Shown: one piece after another, positions 24,733 to 34,060 of the stretch
Layout of the letters: every line of letters starts with the position of its first letter
Position numbering within the stretch: position 1 is the stretch's first letter
Source: Comamonas sp.
GTDB taxonomy: Bacteria; Pseudomonadota; Gammaproteobacteria; Burkholderiales; Burkholderiaceae_C
Direction of reading: 5' to 3'
Length of the DNA stretch: 64,000 nt
Assembly (NCBI GenBank): GCA_021166775.1
Contig: JAJPEQ010000005.1
Span: forward strand, 62,001 to 126,000
The notes under the pieces: generated by a model
Databases searched by the model: none
The model's input: only the letters and a program-made list of their open reading frames with translations
Told to the model about the DNA's origin: nothing
Made by a program: the position numbers and the translations under genes

Positions 24733-27321
24733 ATGAGCTGCATCAGCGCGCACCCGGTGGCGCAACAGGCCCAGTACCAGGCGCGCCGCGCGGCGCTGCT
24801 GGCGCAGCTGATGGAGCCGACGCTCAAGCCGCGTGGCATCCGGCGCATCTTGCACGGCTTTTCCAGCGCCACCGACGCGCTGCTGCGCTCGATCTGGCAG
24901 GCCATGCGCATCGGCAACCGCGCCACGCTCATTGCCGTGGGCGGCTACGGGCGCAGGCAGCTGTTCCCGCACTCGGACGTGGACCTGCTCATCCTCGTGG
25001 GCGAAGACGCGCCCACGGCCGCGATCGAAGCCTTCATCGCCTGCTGCTGGGACGCGGGCCTCAAGCTAGGCTCCAGCGTGCACACACCGGGCGGCTGCCT
25101 GGCCAGTTGCGCGCAGGACATCACGCTGCAGACCTCGCTGCTCGAAGCACGGCGCCTGGCCGGCAGCACGCAGCTCTTCGCCACGCTGACGCAGGCGCAC
25201 GCCGAGCGGCTCGACGTGCGCGCCTTCGTGCAGGACAAGCTGCTGGAATTGCAGCAGCGCCACACGCGCCACGAGCACACGCCCTACGCGCTGGAGCCCG
25301 ACTGCAAGGAGTCGCCCGGCGGCCTGCGCGATCTGCACCTCGTGCTCTGGCTCGCGCGCGCGGCGCACCTGGGCGGCAGCTGGCGCGAACTGGCCGAGCG
25401 GGGCCTGGCCACCGCCTACGAACTGCGCCAGATCGAGCACAACGAAGCCATGCTCTGCCTCATCCGCGCGCGCCTGCACACCGTCGCGGGCCGGCACGAG
25501 GACCGGCTGGTGTTCGACCTGCAGGCGGCCGTGGCGCAGACCTTCGGCCTGAGCGACGTCCAGGGCACGGGCGGGCGCTGGCTTCGCGCCAGCGAGCAGC
25601 TCATGCGCCGCTACTACTGGGCGGCCAAGGCGGTCTCGCAACTCACGCAGATCCTGCTGCTGGAAATCGAGGAGCGGGTGCAGCCCTCGACTGCGCCGCT
25701 CATCCTCATCGACGCCGAATTCCTGCAAAAGGGCAATCTGCTGGAGATCGCGCAGGACGACCTCTACACGCGCAAGCCCCAGGCCATTTTGCGCACCTTC
25801 CTGCGCTACCAGAGCACGCCCGGCATCGAGGGCCTGTCGGTGCGCACGCTGCGCGCGCTCTACAACGCGCGCCCGCTGATGGACCGAGCCTTTCGCGACG
25901 ACGAAGCCAACCGCGACTGCTTCATGCAGATCCTGCGCCAGGGCTCGGGCGTCACGCATGTGCTGCGGCTCATGAACCAGACCTCGGTGCTCGGGCGGCT
26001 GCTCGGCCCGTTTCGGCGCATCGTCGGGCAGATGCAGCACGACCTGTTTCACGTCTATACCGTGGACCAGCACATCCTCATGGTGGTGCGCAACCTGCGG
26101 CGCTTCTTCATGCCCGAGCACGCGCACGAGTACCCGCTGTGCTCGCAACTGGCCACGGGCTGGGACAAACCCTGGATCCTCACGATCGCGGCGCTCTTTC
26201 ACGACATCGGCAAGGGGCGCGGGGGCAACCACTCGCAGATCGGCGCCCGCGAGGCCGCGCATTTCTGCCGTCAGTACGCCGCGCACGGCATCACCGGCGA
26301 GGACGCGCGGCTCATCGAATTTCTCGTGGCCGAGCACCTCCTGATGAGCCAGGTGGCGCAAAAGCAGGACCTGAGCGATCCGGCCGTCATCGCCGCCTTC
26401 GCCGAGCGCGTGCGCAGCGAGCGGGCGCTGACGGCGCTGTACCTGCTGACCGTGGCGGACATCCGCGGCACCGGCCCCAAGGTATGGACGGCGTGGAAGG
26501 GCAAGCTGCTCGAAGACCTGTACCACGCCAGCCTGGCGGTGCTCGGCGGGCGCACCCCCGACCCCGCCACCGAAATCGAGGAGCGCAAGCGCGACGCGCG
26601 CGTGGTGCTGGCGCTGCACGCGCTGCCGGCGAACGCCCACGAGAAGCTCTGGCAGACGCTGGACGTGAGCTACTTCCTGCGCCACGACGCCGCCGACATC
26701 GCCTGGCACACGCGCCAGCTGCGCGAGGTGGTGGACTCGCGCCAGCCCGTGGTGCGCGCGCGCAAGTCGCTCGCGGGCGAGGGTCTGCAAGTGCTGGTCT
26801 ACACGCCGGACCAGAGCGAACTGTTTCTGCGCATTTGCGGCTACTTCGACCGCGCCGATTTCTCCATCCTCGCCGCGCGCATCCACACCACGCGCAGCGG
26901 CCATGCGCTGGACACCTTCCAGGTGATGCCGCGCCACGCCGTGAGCGGCGTGCGCGAGCTCATCACGCTGGTGGAAAACGAGCTGCCGCACGCGCTCGAT
27001 CTGCGCACCGCGCTGCCCGAGCCGCGCCCCATGCGCCTGTCGCGGCGCGCACGCAGCTTTCCCGTGGCCACACGCGTCACGCTCAGGCCCGATGAACACG
27101 GCGAGCGCTGGATACTGACGCTGGCCGCCGCCGACCGCGCCGGCCTGCTGTACGTGGTGGCGCGCGTGCTCGCGGCCCATGCGCTGAGCGTGCAGCTGGC
27201 CAAGGTCAGCACGCTGGGCGAGCGGGTGGAAGACACCTTCGTCATCGCCGGCGAAGAACTGCAGAGCGGCGAGCTGCAGCTGCGCATCGAATCGGACCTG
27301 CTCAATGCGCTGAGCCACTGA
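24733..27321 (+). CDS. glnD: [Protein-PII] uridylyltransferase / uridylyl-removing enzyme
   Basis: 862 aa. It adds and removes UMP on PII signal proteins in response to glutamine and so sets nitrogen control. The nucleotidyltransferase domain has GGYGRRQLFPHSDVDLLIL (about 74-92), the HD hydrolase domain has LFHDIGKGRGGNHSQIG (about 493-509), and two ACT glutamine-sensing domains follow at the C-terminus (about 690 on and about 790-855, DRAGLLYVVARVLA). All catalytic motifs look intact. It follows map closely. Confidence 0.95.
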   Translation: MSCISAHPVAQQAQYQARRAALLAQLMEPTLKPRGIRRILHGFSSATDALLRSIWQAMRIGNRATLIAVGGYGRRQLFPHSDVDLLILVGEDAPTAAIEAFIACCWDAGLKLGSSVHTPGGCLASCAQDITLQTSLLEARRLAGSTQLFATLTQAHAERLDVRAFVQDKLLELQQRHTRHEHTPYALEPDCKESPGGLRDLHLVLWLARAAHLGGSWRELAERGLATAYELRQIEHNEAMLCLIRARLHTVAGRHEDRLVFDLQAAVAQTFGLSDVQGTGGRWLRASEQLMRRYYWAAKAVSQLTQILLLEIEERVQPSTAPLILIDAEFLQKGNLLEIAQDDLYTRKPQAILRTFLRYQSTPGIEGLSVRTLRALYNARPLMDRAFRDDEANRDCFMQILRQGSGVTHVLRLMNQTSVLGRLLGPFRRIVGQMQHDLFHVYTVDQHILMVVRNLRRFFMPEHAHEYPLCSQLATGWDKPWILTIAALFHDIGKGRGGNHSQIGAREAAHFCRQYAAHGITGEDARLIEFLVAEHLLMSQVAQKQDLSDPAVIAAFAERVRSERALTALYLLTVADIRGTGPKVWTAWKGKLLEDLYHASLAVLGGRTPDPATEIEERKRDARVVLALHALPANAHEKLWQTLDVSYFLRHDAADIAWHTRQLREVVDSRQPVVRARKSLAGEGLQVLVYTPDQSELFLRICGYFDRADFSILAARIHTTRSGHALDTFQVMPRHAVSGVRELITLVENELPHALDLRTALPEPRPMRLSRRARSFPVATRVTLRPDEHGERWILTLAAADRAGLLYVVARVLAAHALSVQLAKVSTLGERVEDTFVIAGEELQSGELQLRIESDLLNALSH

Positions 27322-27430
27322 GGCGGTTCGGTCCGCAGCGCAACGGCCGCGCTGGACACACGGTGCCCACGAATGGCGCCCGCGAACGCGGCCCCGCTAC
27401 ACTGAACGGCCCCACCACGGGAGTCGCACC

Positions 27431-28333
27431 ATGTCCGCCACCGGCCAGCCATCCAGCTTCAGCGCGCTGCGCGCCGCGGTGGTGGCCGCCTTGCTCGCGA
27501 TCGGCGTGGCGCTGTGCTGGTGGCCCGCGTTCAACACCGCGGCGCAGCAGGCGGTGGACGCGGGTCTCAAGCGCGCACTCGTGAGCTTTGCCACGGCGCG
27601 CACGCTGCACGGCGTGGTCTCGGTCGTGCAGGGCACGGAGCTGGCCGTGCAGCCCATGGGCATGGGGGTGACGCTCACGCCGGGGCGCCTGCTCACGCCC
27701 ATCAATGAGCTCACGGCCCAGGTGGCGGACTGGATGCTCTGGGCCAGCGTCGCCTTCGGGCTGCAAAAATTCCTGCTTGAGATGGGCGCGAACGTCTGGG
27801 TCTCGGGCGCCGTCTCCGCGCTGGCGCTGCTGTGGCTCGCCCTGCACCGAGGCGGGCGCGACCCGCCGTGGCTTGCCCAGACGCTGGTGCTGCTGCTGTT
27901 CGTGCGGCTGGTCATGCCCGTCACCATTCTCGGCAGCGAGCAGCTCTTCGCGCACTTCCTGGCGCAGCCCTACAACGAGAGCCAGCTCGCCAGCGACACC
28001 GCCACGAAACGACTGCAGGCGCTGCAGAGCGAAGCACCGCCCGCCGGCACCCATGAGCCCGCCGAAGGCCAGGGCGCCAGAAACGGCGATGCCGCCGCGG
28101 CCAGCCTGCTGGACCGGCTCAAGCAATGGGGCAGCAGCGCCAAAGAAGCCGCCAGCCATCCCGTGGACGCGGCGCAGACCCGACTCGGCGAGATCGCCGC
28201 CGCCGTCGACCAGCTCGTCGAGCGGCTCGTGACGCTGATCGTCGTGTTCGCGCTGCAGACTCTGGTGATCCCGCTGCTGCTGGCCTGGGCCGTGCTGCAG
28301 TTGTTCAAGGGGTTGGTTCGGCCCGTGCCTTAG
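27431..28333 (+). CDS. Conserved membrane protein of unknown function
   Basis: 300 aa; I do not recognise a named family. Visible: an N-terminal membrane helix (about 12-32, ALRAAVVAALLAIGVALCWW), a soluble stretch, two or three further helices (about 99-165, ADWMLWASVAFGLQKFLLEM … LLLLFVRLVMPVTIL), a charged Ala/Glu/Lys-rich segment (about 190-255) and a last helix (about 265-293). Its stop overlaps the convergent sbcB stop. High GC and Leu/Ala-rich composition fit the host genome. Possibly a conserved comamonad inner-membrane protein. Confidence 0.65.
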   Translation: MSATGQPSSFSALRAAVVAALLAIGVALCWWPAFNTAAQQAVDAGLKRALVSFATARTLHGVVSVVQGTELAVQPMGMGVTLTPGRLLTPINELTAQVADWMLWASVAFGLQKFLLEMGANVWVSGAVSALALLWLALHRGGRDPPWLAQTLVLLLFVRLVMPVTILGSEQLFAHFLAQPYNESQLASDTATKRLQALQSEAPPAGTHEPAEGQGARNGDAAAASLLDRLKQWGSSAKEAASHPVDAAQTRLGEIAAAVDQLVERLVTLIVVFALQTLVIPLLLAWAVLQLFKGLVRPVP

Positions 28334-29766
28334 CCCATGTCCGGCGCGATCGCCTCGGCGTAGTCGTAGATCGCTTCAAGAATCGCGCCGGCACGCTCAT
28401 CGGCCTGCTCGCCCAGCGCGTCGAGCTGCGCGAACAGCGCGTCGAAGGTGCGCGCACCGCCCTCGCCCTGCATCAGCGTGGCCACACGGTGCGCCTGCCA
28501 GCGCGCCTGCTCCTCGGCGGTGAGCGTCTCGGAAAAATTGCGCGCGCGGTAGCGAAACAGCAGCTCGGCCAGGCGCGGATCGTCAAAGCCCGCGCGCGCC
28601 TGCGCGAGTTCGGCCGCGGCGAGGCCGCGCAGCCGGGTCAGGCGCCTGCGATCTTCGTGGCCGAGGAAGCCGCCGTACAGATCCTGATCCACGTCGGGCG
28701 CGGGTTCGTCGGGCCGCGCGTACACCGCGGGCCAGATCGCGCTCATGTCGGGCAGGGCGCGCGCGATCTCCGCATGCCGCATCGCCTGCGCGACGTCGAT
28801 GCCCCACTTGCTCGCCAGCGCGGGCGTGAGCGTGTTCAGGTGGCCCACCACCATCGGCGATTTGTTCAGGTGCACGCCCTTGATCGGCAGGCGCGCCACG
28901 CCCTCGGGCCGTTCGTCGGCGCGGGTGAACAGCCGGGTGCGCAGCTCCTGCACCGACAGGCCGGCCAGCACACCCGGATCGTGCGCCAGGTCCCAGGCGA
29001 GCAGTTCGTTCTTGTTCGTCGGGTGCATCGCCAGCGGCCACATCAGCGCCAGGCACCCGCGCTCGGCCGCGAACATGCCCGAGACATGCAGGAACGGTTT
29101 GGCGGTGTCTTGCGTGGTTGGGAGGCGCAGTTCCTGCGCCACACGCTCTTTTTTGTGGAGCGACAGCGCAAAATCGAAGAGCCGCGGATGGTGCTGGCGG
29201 ATCAGGCGCGCCAGCGCAATCGTGGCGCGCACGTCGCTCAGGGCGTCGTGCGCCGCCTCGTGCGCGATGCCATTGGCCTGCGTGAGTTTTTCCAGCCGAA
29301 AGCTCGGCTTGCCCTCGACCACCGGCCAGGTGATGCCGTCGGGGCGCAGCGCATACGCCATGCGCACCACGTCCAGCAGATCCCAGCGGCCGCACTGGTT
29401 TTGCCATTCGCGCGCATAGGGGTCGATGAGATTGCGCCAGAACATGAAACGCGTGACTTCATCATCGAAGCGGATGGTGTTGTAGCCCACGCCTATGGTG
29501 CCCGCCTGCGCCAGCTCGGCCTCGATGCGCGCGGCGAATTCGTGCTCGGGCAGGCCGTGCGCGAGGCATTGCTGCGGCGTGATGCCGGTGATCAGGCACG
29601 CGCCCGGGTCGGGCAGGTAATCGTCCGCCGGCCTGCAGTACAGCATGACGGGCTCGCCGATTTCCCTGAGCTCAGCATCGGTGCGGATCGCGGCAAACTG
29701 CGCCGGGCGGTCGCGCCGCGTGTCGGTGCCGAAGGTTTCGTAATCGTGCCAGAGAAAGGTGTGCAT
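28330..29766 (-). CDS. sbcB: Exodeoxyribonuclease I
   Basis: 478 aa, as in E. coli SbcB (475 aa). It degrades single-stranded DNA 3' to 5' and acts in recombination and mismatch repair. The DEDD exonuclease motif I is WHDYETFGTDTRRDRPAQF (5-23); motif II has GYNTIRFDDEVTRFMFWRN; motif III HDALSDVRATIALARLI. The C-terminal ExoI SH3-like and helical regions follow. Start ATG leaves an 83-base divergent gap to the transglycosylase gene. Confidence 0.94.
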   Translation of the reverse strand: MHTFLWHDYETFGTDTRRDRPAQFAAIRTDAELREIGEPVMLYCRPADDYLPDPGACLITGITPQQCLAHGLPEHEFAARIEAELAQAGTIGVGYNTIRFDDEVTRFMFWRNLIDPYAREWQNQCGRWDLLDVVRMAYALRPDGITWPVVEGKPSFRLEKLTQANGIAHEAAHDALSDVRATIALARLIRQHHPRLFDFALSLHKKERVAQELRLPTTQDTAKPFLHVSGMFAAERGCLALMWPLAMHPTNKNELLAWDLAHDPGVLAGLSVQELRTRLFTRADERPEGVARLPIKGVHLNKSPMVVGHLNTLTPALASKWGIDVAQAMRHAEIARALPDMSAIWPAVYARPDEPAPDVDQDLYGGFLGHEDRRRLTRLRGLAAAELAQARAGFDDPRLAELLFRYRARNFSETLTAEEQARWQAHRVATLMQGEGGARTFDALFAQLDALGEQADERAGAILEAIYDYAEAIAPDMG

Positions 29767-29849
29767 GGTGGGTCAAGCAAGGGGCAAGCCGGTGCAGAGT
29801 ATGCCCGGCCGCCGCGTCACCGCCGCCCGGACTTGGGCACAATCCGGGC

Positions 29850-31124
29850 ATGCGCTCCCCATCCGTTTTCCATGCGCGCGCCCCCGCCTTCTTTCTTGCG
29901 CTGGCTGCCCTGCTGGGCACGGCCAGTTGCACCACGCTCGCCGCTCCTCCCGCACCCGCCGTTGCCGACACGTCCGATCCCGCCGAGGGATTTCGCGCCT
30001 GGGTGGCCGATTTTTCAAAGGAGGCCCTCAAGGCCGGCATCAGCCGCACCACCATCGACGCCACGCTGGGCAAGGCGCGATGGCTGGCGCAGGTGATCGA
30101 GCTCGACGGCGCCCAGCCCGAATTCGTGCGGCCCGTCTGGCAATACCTGGACATCGCCGTCTCGGCCCAGCGCATCGTGGCCGGCAAAACCCAGCGCCTG
30201 CTCAACGCCAGGGTGCTCGACGGCGCGGCCGATCGCTACGGCGTGCCCGCGAGCATCATCACCGCCATCTGGGGCATAGAGAGCAGCTACGGCACGCATT
30301 TCGGCAATTTCCGCACCATAGACGCGCTGGCTACGCTCGCCTACGACGGGCGCCGCCGCGAGTGGGCGCGAAGCGAGCTGATCGCCGCGCTCACCATCGT
30401 CGACAAGGGCTACATGCCCGCGGCCGACCTGATCGGCTCCTGGGCCGGGGCCATGGGGCACACGCAGTTCCTGCCCTCGGTCTACCTGCGGTACGCGGTC
30501 GACGCCGATGGCGACGGCAGGCGCGACATCTGGAGCAGCACCGCGGACGTGGTCGCCTCCACCGCCAATTTCCTCTCGCAATCGGGCTGGCGACCGAGCG
30601 AGCCCTGGGGCGTGGAAGTGCGCCTGCCCGCGAGCTTCGACTACAGCCACGCCGAACTCACGGTGCGCCAGGACAGCAGCGCCTGGGCCGCCGAGGGCGT
30701 GCGCACCATGGAGGACCAGCCCCTGCCCGCGATGCAGGGTGCCTCCATCCTCACCCCTGCGGGCGAGCGCGGCCCAGCGGTGATGGTGGGCAACAACTTC
30801 CGCGTGCTGCTGCTCTACAACAGCTCGACCAACTACGCGCTGGCGGTCTCGCTGCTGGCGCAGCAGATCGATGGCGGCCCGGGCCTGCTCGCTTCATGGC
30901 CGCGCCAGCTCAAACCCCTGGCGCGTGCCGACATCCAGACGATGCAGGCGGCGCTCAACCAGCTCGGCATGGACGCGGGCGACGTGGACGGCGTCATCGG
31001 CCCGGCCACCCGCGCCGCGCTGCGGCGCTTTCAGGCGAGCCAGAGCCTGGTGACCGACGGCTACCCCACGCAGGAGCTGCTGCAGCGCCTGCTGCAGCAA
31101 CAGACCAAGGCCACCCGACCATGA
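29850..31124 (+). CDS. Lytic murein transglycosylase, MltB-like, with peptidoglycan-binding domain
   Basis: 424 aa secreted enzyme. A signal peptide ends near ALLGTASC (Cys27); the -3 Thr makes the lipobox weak, so it may be a lipoprotein or a periplasmic protein. The catalytic domain (SLT_2/MltB type) has E144 in WGIESSYG, with AGAMGHTQFLPSVY and DADGDGRRDIW. Residues about 360-415 form a peptidoglycan-binding domain (DVDGVIGPATRAALRRFQ). It cleaves the MurNAc-GlcNAc bond leaving 1,6-anhydroMurNAc, in wall turnover. Its stop overlaps the next gene's start (ATGA). Confidence 0.92.
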   Translation: MRSPSVFHARAPAFFLALAALLGTASCTTLAAPPAPAVADTSDPAEGFRAWVADFSKEALKAGISRTTIDATLGKARWLAQVIELDGAQPEFVRPVWQYLDIAVSAQRIVAGKTQRLLNARVLDGAADRYGVPASIITAIWGIESSYGTHFGNFRTIDALATLAYDGRRREWARSELIAALTIVDKGYMPAADLIGSWAGAMGHTQFLPSVYLRYAVDADGDGRRDIWSSTADVVASTANFLSQSGWRPSEPWGVEVRLPASFDYSHAELTVRQDSSAWAAEGVRTMEDQPLPAMQGASILTPAGERGPAVMVGNNFRVLLLYNSSTNYALAVSLLAQQIDGGPGLLASWPRQLKPLARADIQTMQAALNQLGMDAGDVDGVIGPATRAALRRFQASQSLVTDGYPTQELLQRLLQQQTKATRP

Positions 31125-31645
31125 CTGTGCCTCAGAGCCCGCCCATTTTGAGCAGCCAGCTGCGCGCCATCCTCACGCGCTGCCGCACCATCGCCGTCGT
31201 CGGCCTGTCGCCGCAGTGGCACCGCCCCAGCCACTTCGCCGCGCAGTACATGCAGGCGCACGGCTACCGCATCGTGCCCGTGAACCCGCTCGTCGCCCAT
31301 GCCGGCGGCTGCATCCTCGGCGAGAACGCCTACGCCAGCGTGACCGAGGCCGCGCAGGCGCTGGCGCGCGAAGGCCGGCACATCGACATGGTGGACTGCT
31401 TTCGCCGCGCCGAGGACACGCCGCCGCTGGCCGAAGAGGCCGTGGCCATCGGCGCCTCGTGCCTGTGGCTGCAGCTGGGCGTGGTGAACGAAACATCGGC
31501 GCAGATCGCGCGCGCGGCGGGGCTCGATGTCGTGCAGGACCGCTGTGTGAAGATCGAGCACGCACGGCTCTTCGGCGGCCTGGGCTGGATGGGGGTGAAC
31601 ACCCGGGTCATCACGGCCAGGCGGGCGCGGCAGTTGCCCTACTGA
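31121..31645 (+). CDS. CoA-binding protein of the YccU family
   Basis: 174 aa Rossmann-fold protein. Family marks: TIAVVGLSPQWHRPSHFAAQ (about 26-45), GYRIVPVNPL and CLWLQLGVVNETSAQIARAA, with DRCVKIEHARLF near the end. These proteins resemble the CoA-binding domain of succinyl-CoA synthetase alpha; the physiological role is not known. Overlaps the transglycosylase stop by 4 bases. A dispersed repeat follows directly after its stop. Confidence 0.88.
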   Translation: MTVPQSPPILSSQLRAILTRCRTIAVVGLSPQWHRPSHFAAQYMQAHGYRIVPVNPLVAHAGGCILGENAYASVTEAAQALAREGRHIDMVDCFRRAEDTPPLAEEAVAIGASCLWLQLGVVNETSAQIARAAGLDVVQDRCVKIEHARLFGGLGWMGVNTRVITARRARQLPY

Positions 31646-31682
31646 AATCATAGCTGACAGCGCTTTCCAGATAAGCGCTAGG
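31645..31682. repeat. Dispersed comamonad repeat copy at the left edge of the decayed restriction locus
   Basis: GAAATCATAGCTGACAGCGC, then TTTCCAGATAAGCGCTAGGGCC: the TAGCT core with the AGCGCTT…AAGCGCT inverted pair typical of full-length copies. It abuts the hsdM fragment. Confidence 0.65.
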
Positions 31683-31885
31683 GCCTGTTCGACGACCTGG
31701 ATGTGAACAGCAGCAAGCTCGGCCACGGTCGCCAGGCGCAACGAAAAGCTCGTCAAGCTACTGGGCGCCATCGGCGATCTGCCACTGGCCAGTGGCGAGA
31801 GCGGCGGCAACCGCTTTGCCGACAACACCATCGACCTGTTCGGCGACGCCTACGAATACCTCATGCAGATACGTGAGCTACGAAA
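31680..31885 (+). pseudogene. hsdM fragment (type I restriction methyltransferase)
   Basis: Reads LFDDLDVNSSKLGHG, then a frameshift near 31730, then RNEKLVKLLGAIGDLPLASG and NTIDLFGDAYEYLMQ, the N-terminal-half landmarks of HsdM just before its catalytic NPPF domain. Everything else of hsdM is missing. Confidence 0.7.
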
Positions 31886-31904
31886 AGTTCGACATCGCGC
31901 ACGG

Positions 31905-32230
31905 CGACACGCTGGCTGGCCACCAGCGACTTTGATCGTTGGTTCGTGCCGGATTTCCTCTACCACCTGCTCCGCTTCGCGCCCGCCCAAATGGAGTTTT
32001 CCCGCCGTGCTGGCGCTGGCACAGTCCAGAACCTGAACGCAGATATCGTGAAGTCCCTTCCTATCCCCCTCCCCTCAAGGGAAGAACAGCAACGCATCGT
32101 CTCCGTCCTCGACAAGTTCGACGCGCTGGTGAACGACCTGTCCTTCGGTCTGCCCGCCGAAATCGAGGCACGCCGCCAGCAGTACGAGCACTATCGCGAC
32201 CGCCTGCGGAGCTTCAGGGAGGCAGTGTGA
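31905..32230 (+). pseudogene. hsdS fragment (type I restriction specificity subunit, C-terminal part)
   Basis: Open frame from about 31905 to the TGA at 32228-32230. It reads VQNLNADIVKSLPIPLPSRE, EQQRIVSVLDKFDALVNDLS and IEARRQQYEHYRDRLRSF: the end of a target-recognition domain plus the conserved C-terminal coiled coil of HsdS. The first target-recognition domain and the start are gone, so it is a remnant joined to the hsdM piece by deletion. Confidence 0.75.
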
Positions 32231-32234
32231 ACTG

Positions 32235-32258
32235 TTTTACTCAATTTATTGAGTAAAA
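32235..32258. promoter_or_regulatory. Perfect 10-bp inverted repeat ahead of the AAA_14 ATPase gene
   Basis: TTTTACTCAA and TTGAGTAAAA around a 4-base spacer. Positioned 10 bases before the ATG, it could be an operator in the promoter. Confidence 0.65.
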
Positions 32259-32261
32259 TTA

Positions 32262-32275
32262 CTCAATATGTTGAG
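32262..32275. promoter_or_regulatory. Second CTCAA-N4-TTGAG site over the start codon
   Basis: CTCAATATGTTGAG repeats the core of the preceding inverted repeat with the same 4-base spacer. The ATG of the ATPase gene lies in the spacer, so a bound protein would block translation start or transcription. Confidence 0.6.
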
Positions 32276-33482
32276 CCAAAGTACACCCCTCTACCAACGG
32301 CCACAAGCCAACGTGCTGCAGGCCCGGCTGGCTGAGCCGCGCCGCTTCATCCAGGTGGTGGCCGGGCCCCGCCAGGTGGGCAAGTCCACGCTGGTGCAGC
32401 AGGTGACGCAGGCCAGCGGCCTGGCGGTGCGCTATGCCAGCGCCGACGAACCCACGCTGCGCGGCACGGAATGGATTGCCCAGCAGTGGGAGGCCGCGCG
32501 CCTGATGCCGGTTGGCGGCGACGGGGCGGTGCTGGTGCTGGACGAGATTCAGAAAATCCCGGCATGGTCGGAAACGGTCAAACGCCTCTGGGACGAAGAC
32601 ACCCGCGCCGGGCGCGGGCTGAAGGTGGTGCTGCTCGGCTCAGCGCCGCTACTGATCGCGCGCGGCCTGACCGAGAGCCTGGCGGGGCGCTTCGAGACGA
32701 TCACGCTGTCGCACTGGTCCTGGGCGGAAATGCGCGCGGCCTTCGGCTGGTCGCTGGACGAGTATGTTTTTTACGGCGGCTACCCCGGCGCGGCCCCGCT
32801 GATCGCCGAGCCCGCGCGCTGGGCGCGCTATGTGCTGGACAGCCTGATCGAAACCTCGATTTCACGCGACGTGCTGCTGCTCACCCGCGTGGACAAGCCC
32901 GCGCTGCTGCGGCGGCTGTTCGACCTGGCGTGCCGCTACTCGGGGCAAATCCTTTCCTACACCAAGATGCTGGGCCAGCTGCAGGACGCGGGCAACACCA
33001 CCACGCTGGCGCACTATCTGGACTTGCTGGCCGGCGCGGGCATGGTCTGCGGCCTGCCCAAGTATGCCGGCGACGTGGCCCGCAGCCGCGCCTCCAGCCC
33101 CAAGCTGCAGGTGCTGAACACGGCACTGATGACGGCCAATGGCGGTCTGACGCTGGCCGGGGCCAGGGCCGATCGCGAGTTCTGGGGGCGGCTGGTGGAA
33201 TCCGCCGTGGGCGCGCATCTGGCCAACGCGGCGATGCGCGGGGAATGCACGCTGCACTACTGGCGCGAAGGAACCCGCGAGGTGGATTTCATCGTGCAGG
33301 CCGGGCGCCAGTTGACCGCCATCGAGGTGAAAAGCGGGCGAGCACCGCTGGCGCATGCCGGCACTGCCGCCTTCGTGCAGGCCTTCGAGCCGCAGCGCAC
33401 CCTGCTGGTCGGCGGTGACGGCATCGCGCTGGAGGACTTTCTGGCGCACGACGTCGCGCATTGGGTAAAGGCTGCCCCATGA
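32268..33482 (+). CDS. AAA_14 / DUF4143 ATP-binding protein
   Basis: 404 aa. The Walker A is VVAGPRQVGKSTLVQQ (about 26-41), the Walker B VLVLDEIQKI, and the C-terminal DUF4143 half (about 190-395) ends with a PD-(D/E)XK-like pattern: D in REVDFIV and ExK in TAIEVKS. Proteins of this kind are often embedded in type I restriction operons but have no settled function. It is the only intact gene in the locus. The start lies in an inverted repeat, and the stop overlaps the hsdR remnant's ATG (ATGA). A role as regulator, or as a stand-alone defence or DNA-processing factor, is possible. Confidence 0.85.
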   Translation: MLSQSTPLYQRPQANVLQARLAEPRRFIQVVAGPRQVGKSTLVQQVTQASGLAVRYASADEPTLRGTEWIAQQWEAARLMPVGGDGAVLVLDEIQKIPAWSETVKRLWDEDTRAGRGLKVVLLGSAPLLIARGLTESLAGRFETITLSHWSWAEMRAAFGWSLDEYVFYGGYPGAAPLIAEPARWARYVLDSLIETSISRDVLLLTRVDKPALLRRLFDLACRYSGQILSYTKMLGQLQDAGNTTTLAHYLDLLAGAGMVCGLPKYAGDVARSRASSPKLQVLNTALMTANGGLTLAGARADREFWGRLVESAVGAHLANAAMRGECTLHYWREGTREVDFIVQAGRQLTAIEVKSGRAPLAHAGTAAFVQAFEPQRTLLVGGDGIALEDFLAHDVAHWVKAAP

Positions 33483-34058
33483 CCGAAGCCCCCGCGCCCA
33501 ATCGCTACGAGCCGATTGCGCTTTCCAACGAAAGCACCGTCGTTGCGGAATTCGTGCCCCCGGGCGCGGTACGCGAGGCCCGCCACCAGTCCGAGGCCGA
33601 GCTGGCGCGCGATTTCATCGAGCACCTGCAGGCGCAGGCTTACGAGTACCTGCGCATCGGCAGCGAGGCCGACCCTCATCGCCAATCCGTGCAAGCATCG
33701 AACGCGCGATCAACGCCAGCCCGTCACTGCGCAACAAGAAGGACCTCATCGAAGCCTTCGTGGATTCCGTCTCTCCGAAAGCCCGGGTGGACGAGCAATG
33801 GCTGGCCTTCATCGCTCAGCGGAAAACCGAGGAACTCGAACGCATCATTGCCGAGGAAAACCTGCACCCCGAGGCGGCACGCCGATTCATGGACGACGCC
33901 TTTCCCGATGGTGGCATCGCCAGCACGGGAACGGCCATCACGCAAGTGCTGCCGCCCACCTCGCGCTTTGGCAAGACGGCCGACAGCCACACTGAAAAAA
34001 ACGGCGCGTGCTGCAGCGGCTGGCCGAATACTGGGAGCGCTTTGCAGGACTCATCTGA
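33479..34058 (+). pseudogene. hsdR remnant (type I restriction enzyme subunit R), internally deleted
   Basis: The N-terminus is typical HsdR (MTEAPAPNRYEPIALSNEST, ARDFIEHLQAQAYEYLRI). After about 62 codons the frame breaks, and the sequence jumps to the HsdR C-terminus in another frame (SLRNKKDLIEAFVDSVSPKA, FMDDAFPDGGIASTGTAITQ, LPPTSRFGK). A last frameshift gives VLQRLAEYWERFAGLI-stop at 34056. The nuclease and helicase core, about 850 residues, is gone. Start overlaps the ATPase stop, as expected of the intact operon. Confidence 0.8.
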
Positions 34059-34060
34059 CG

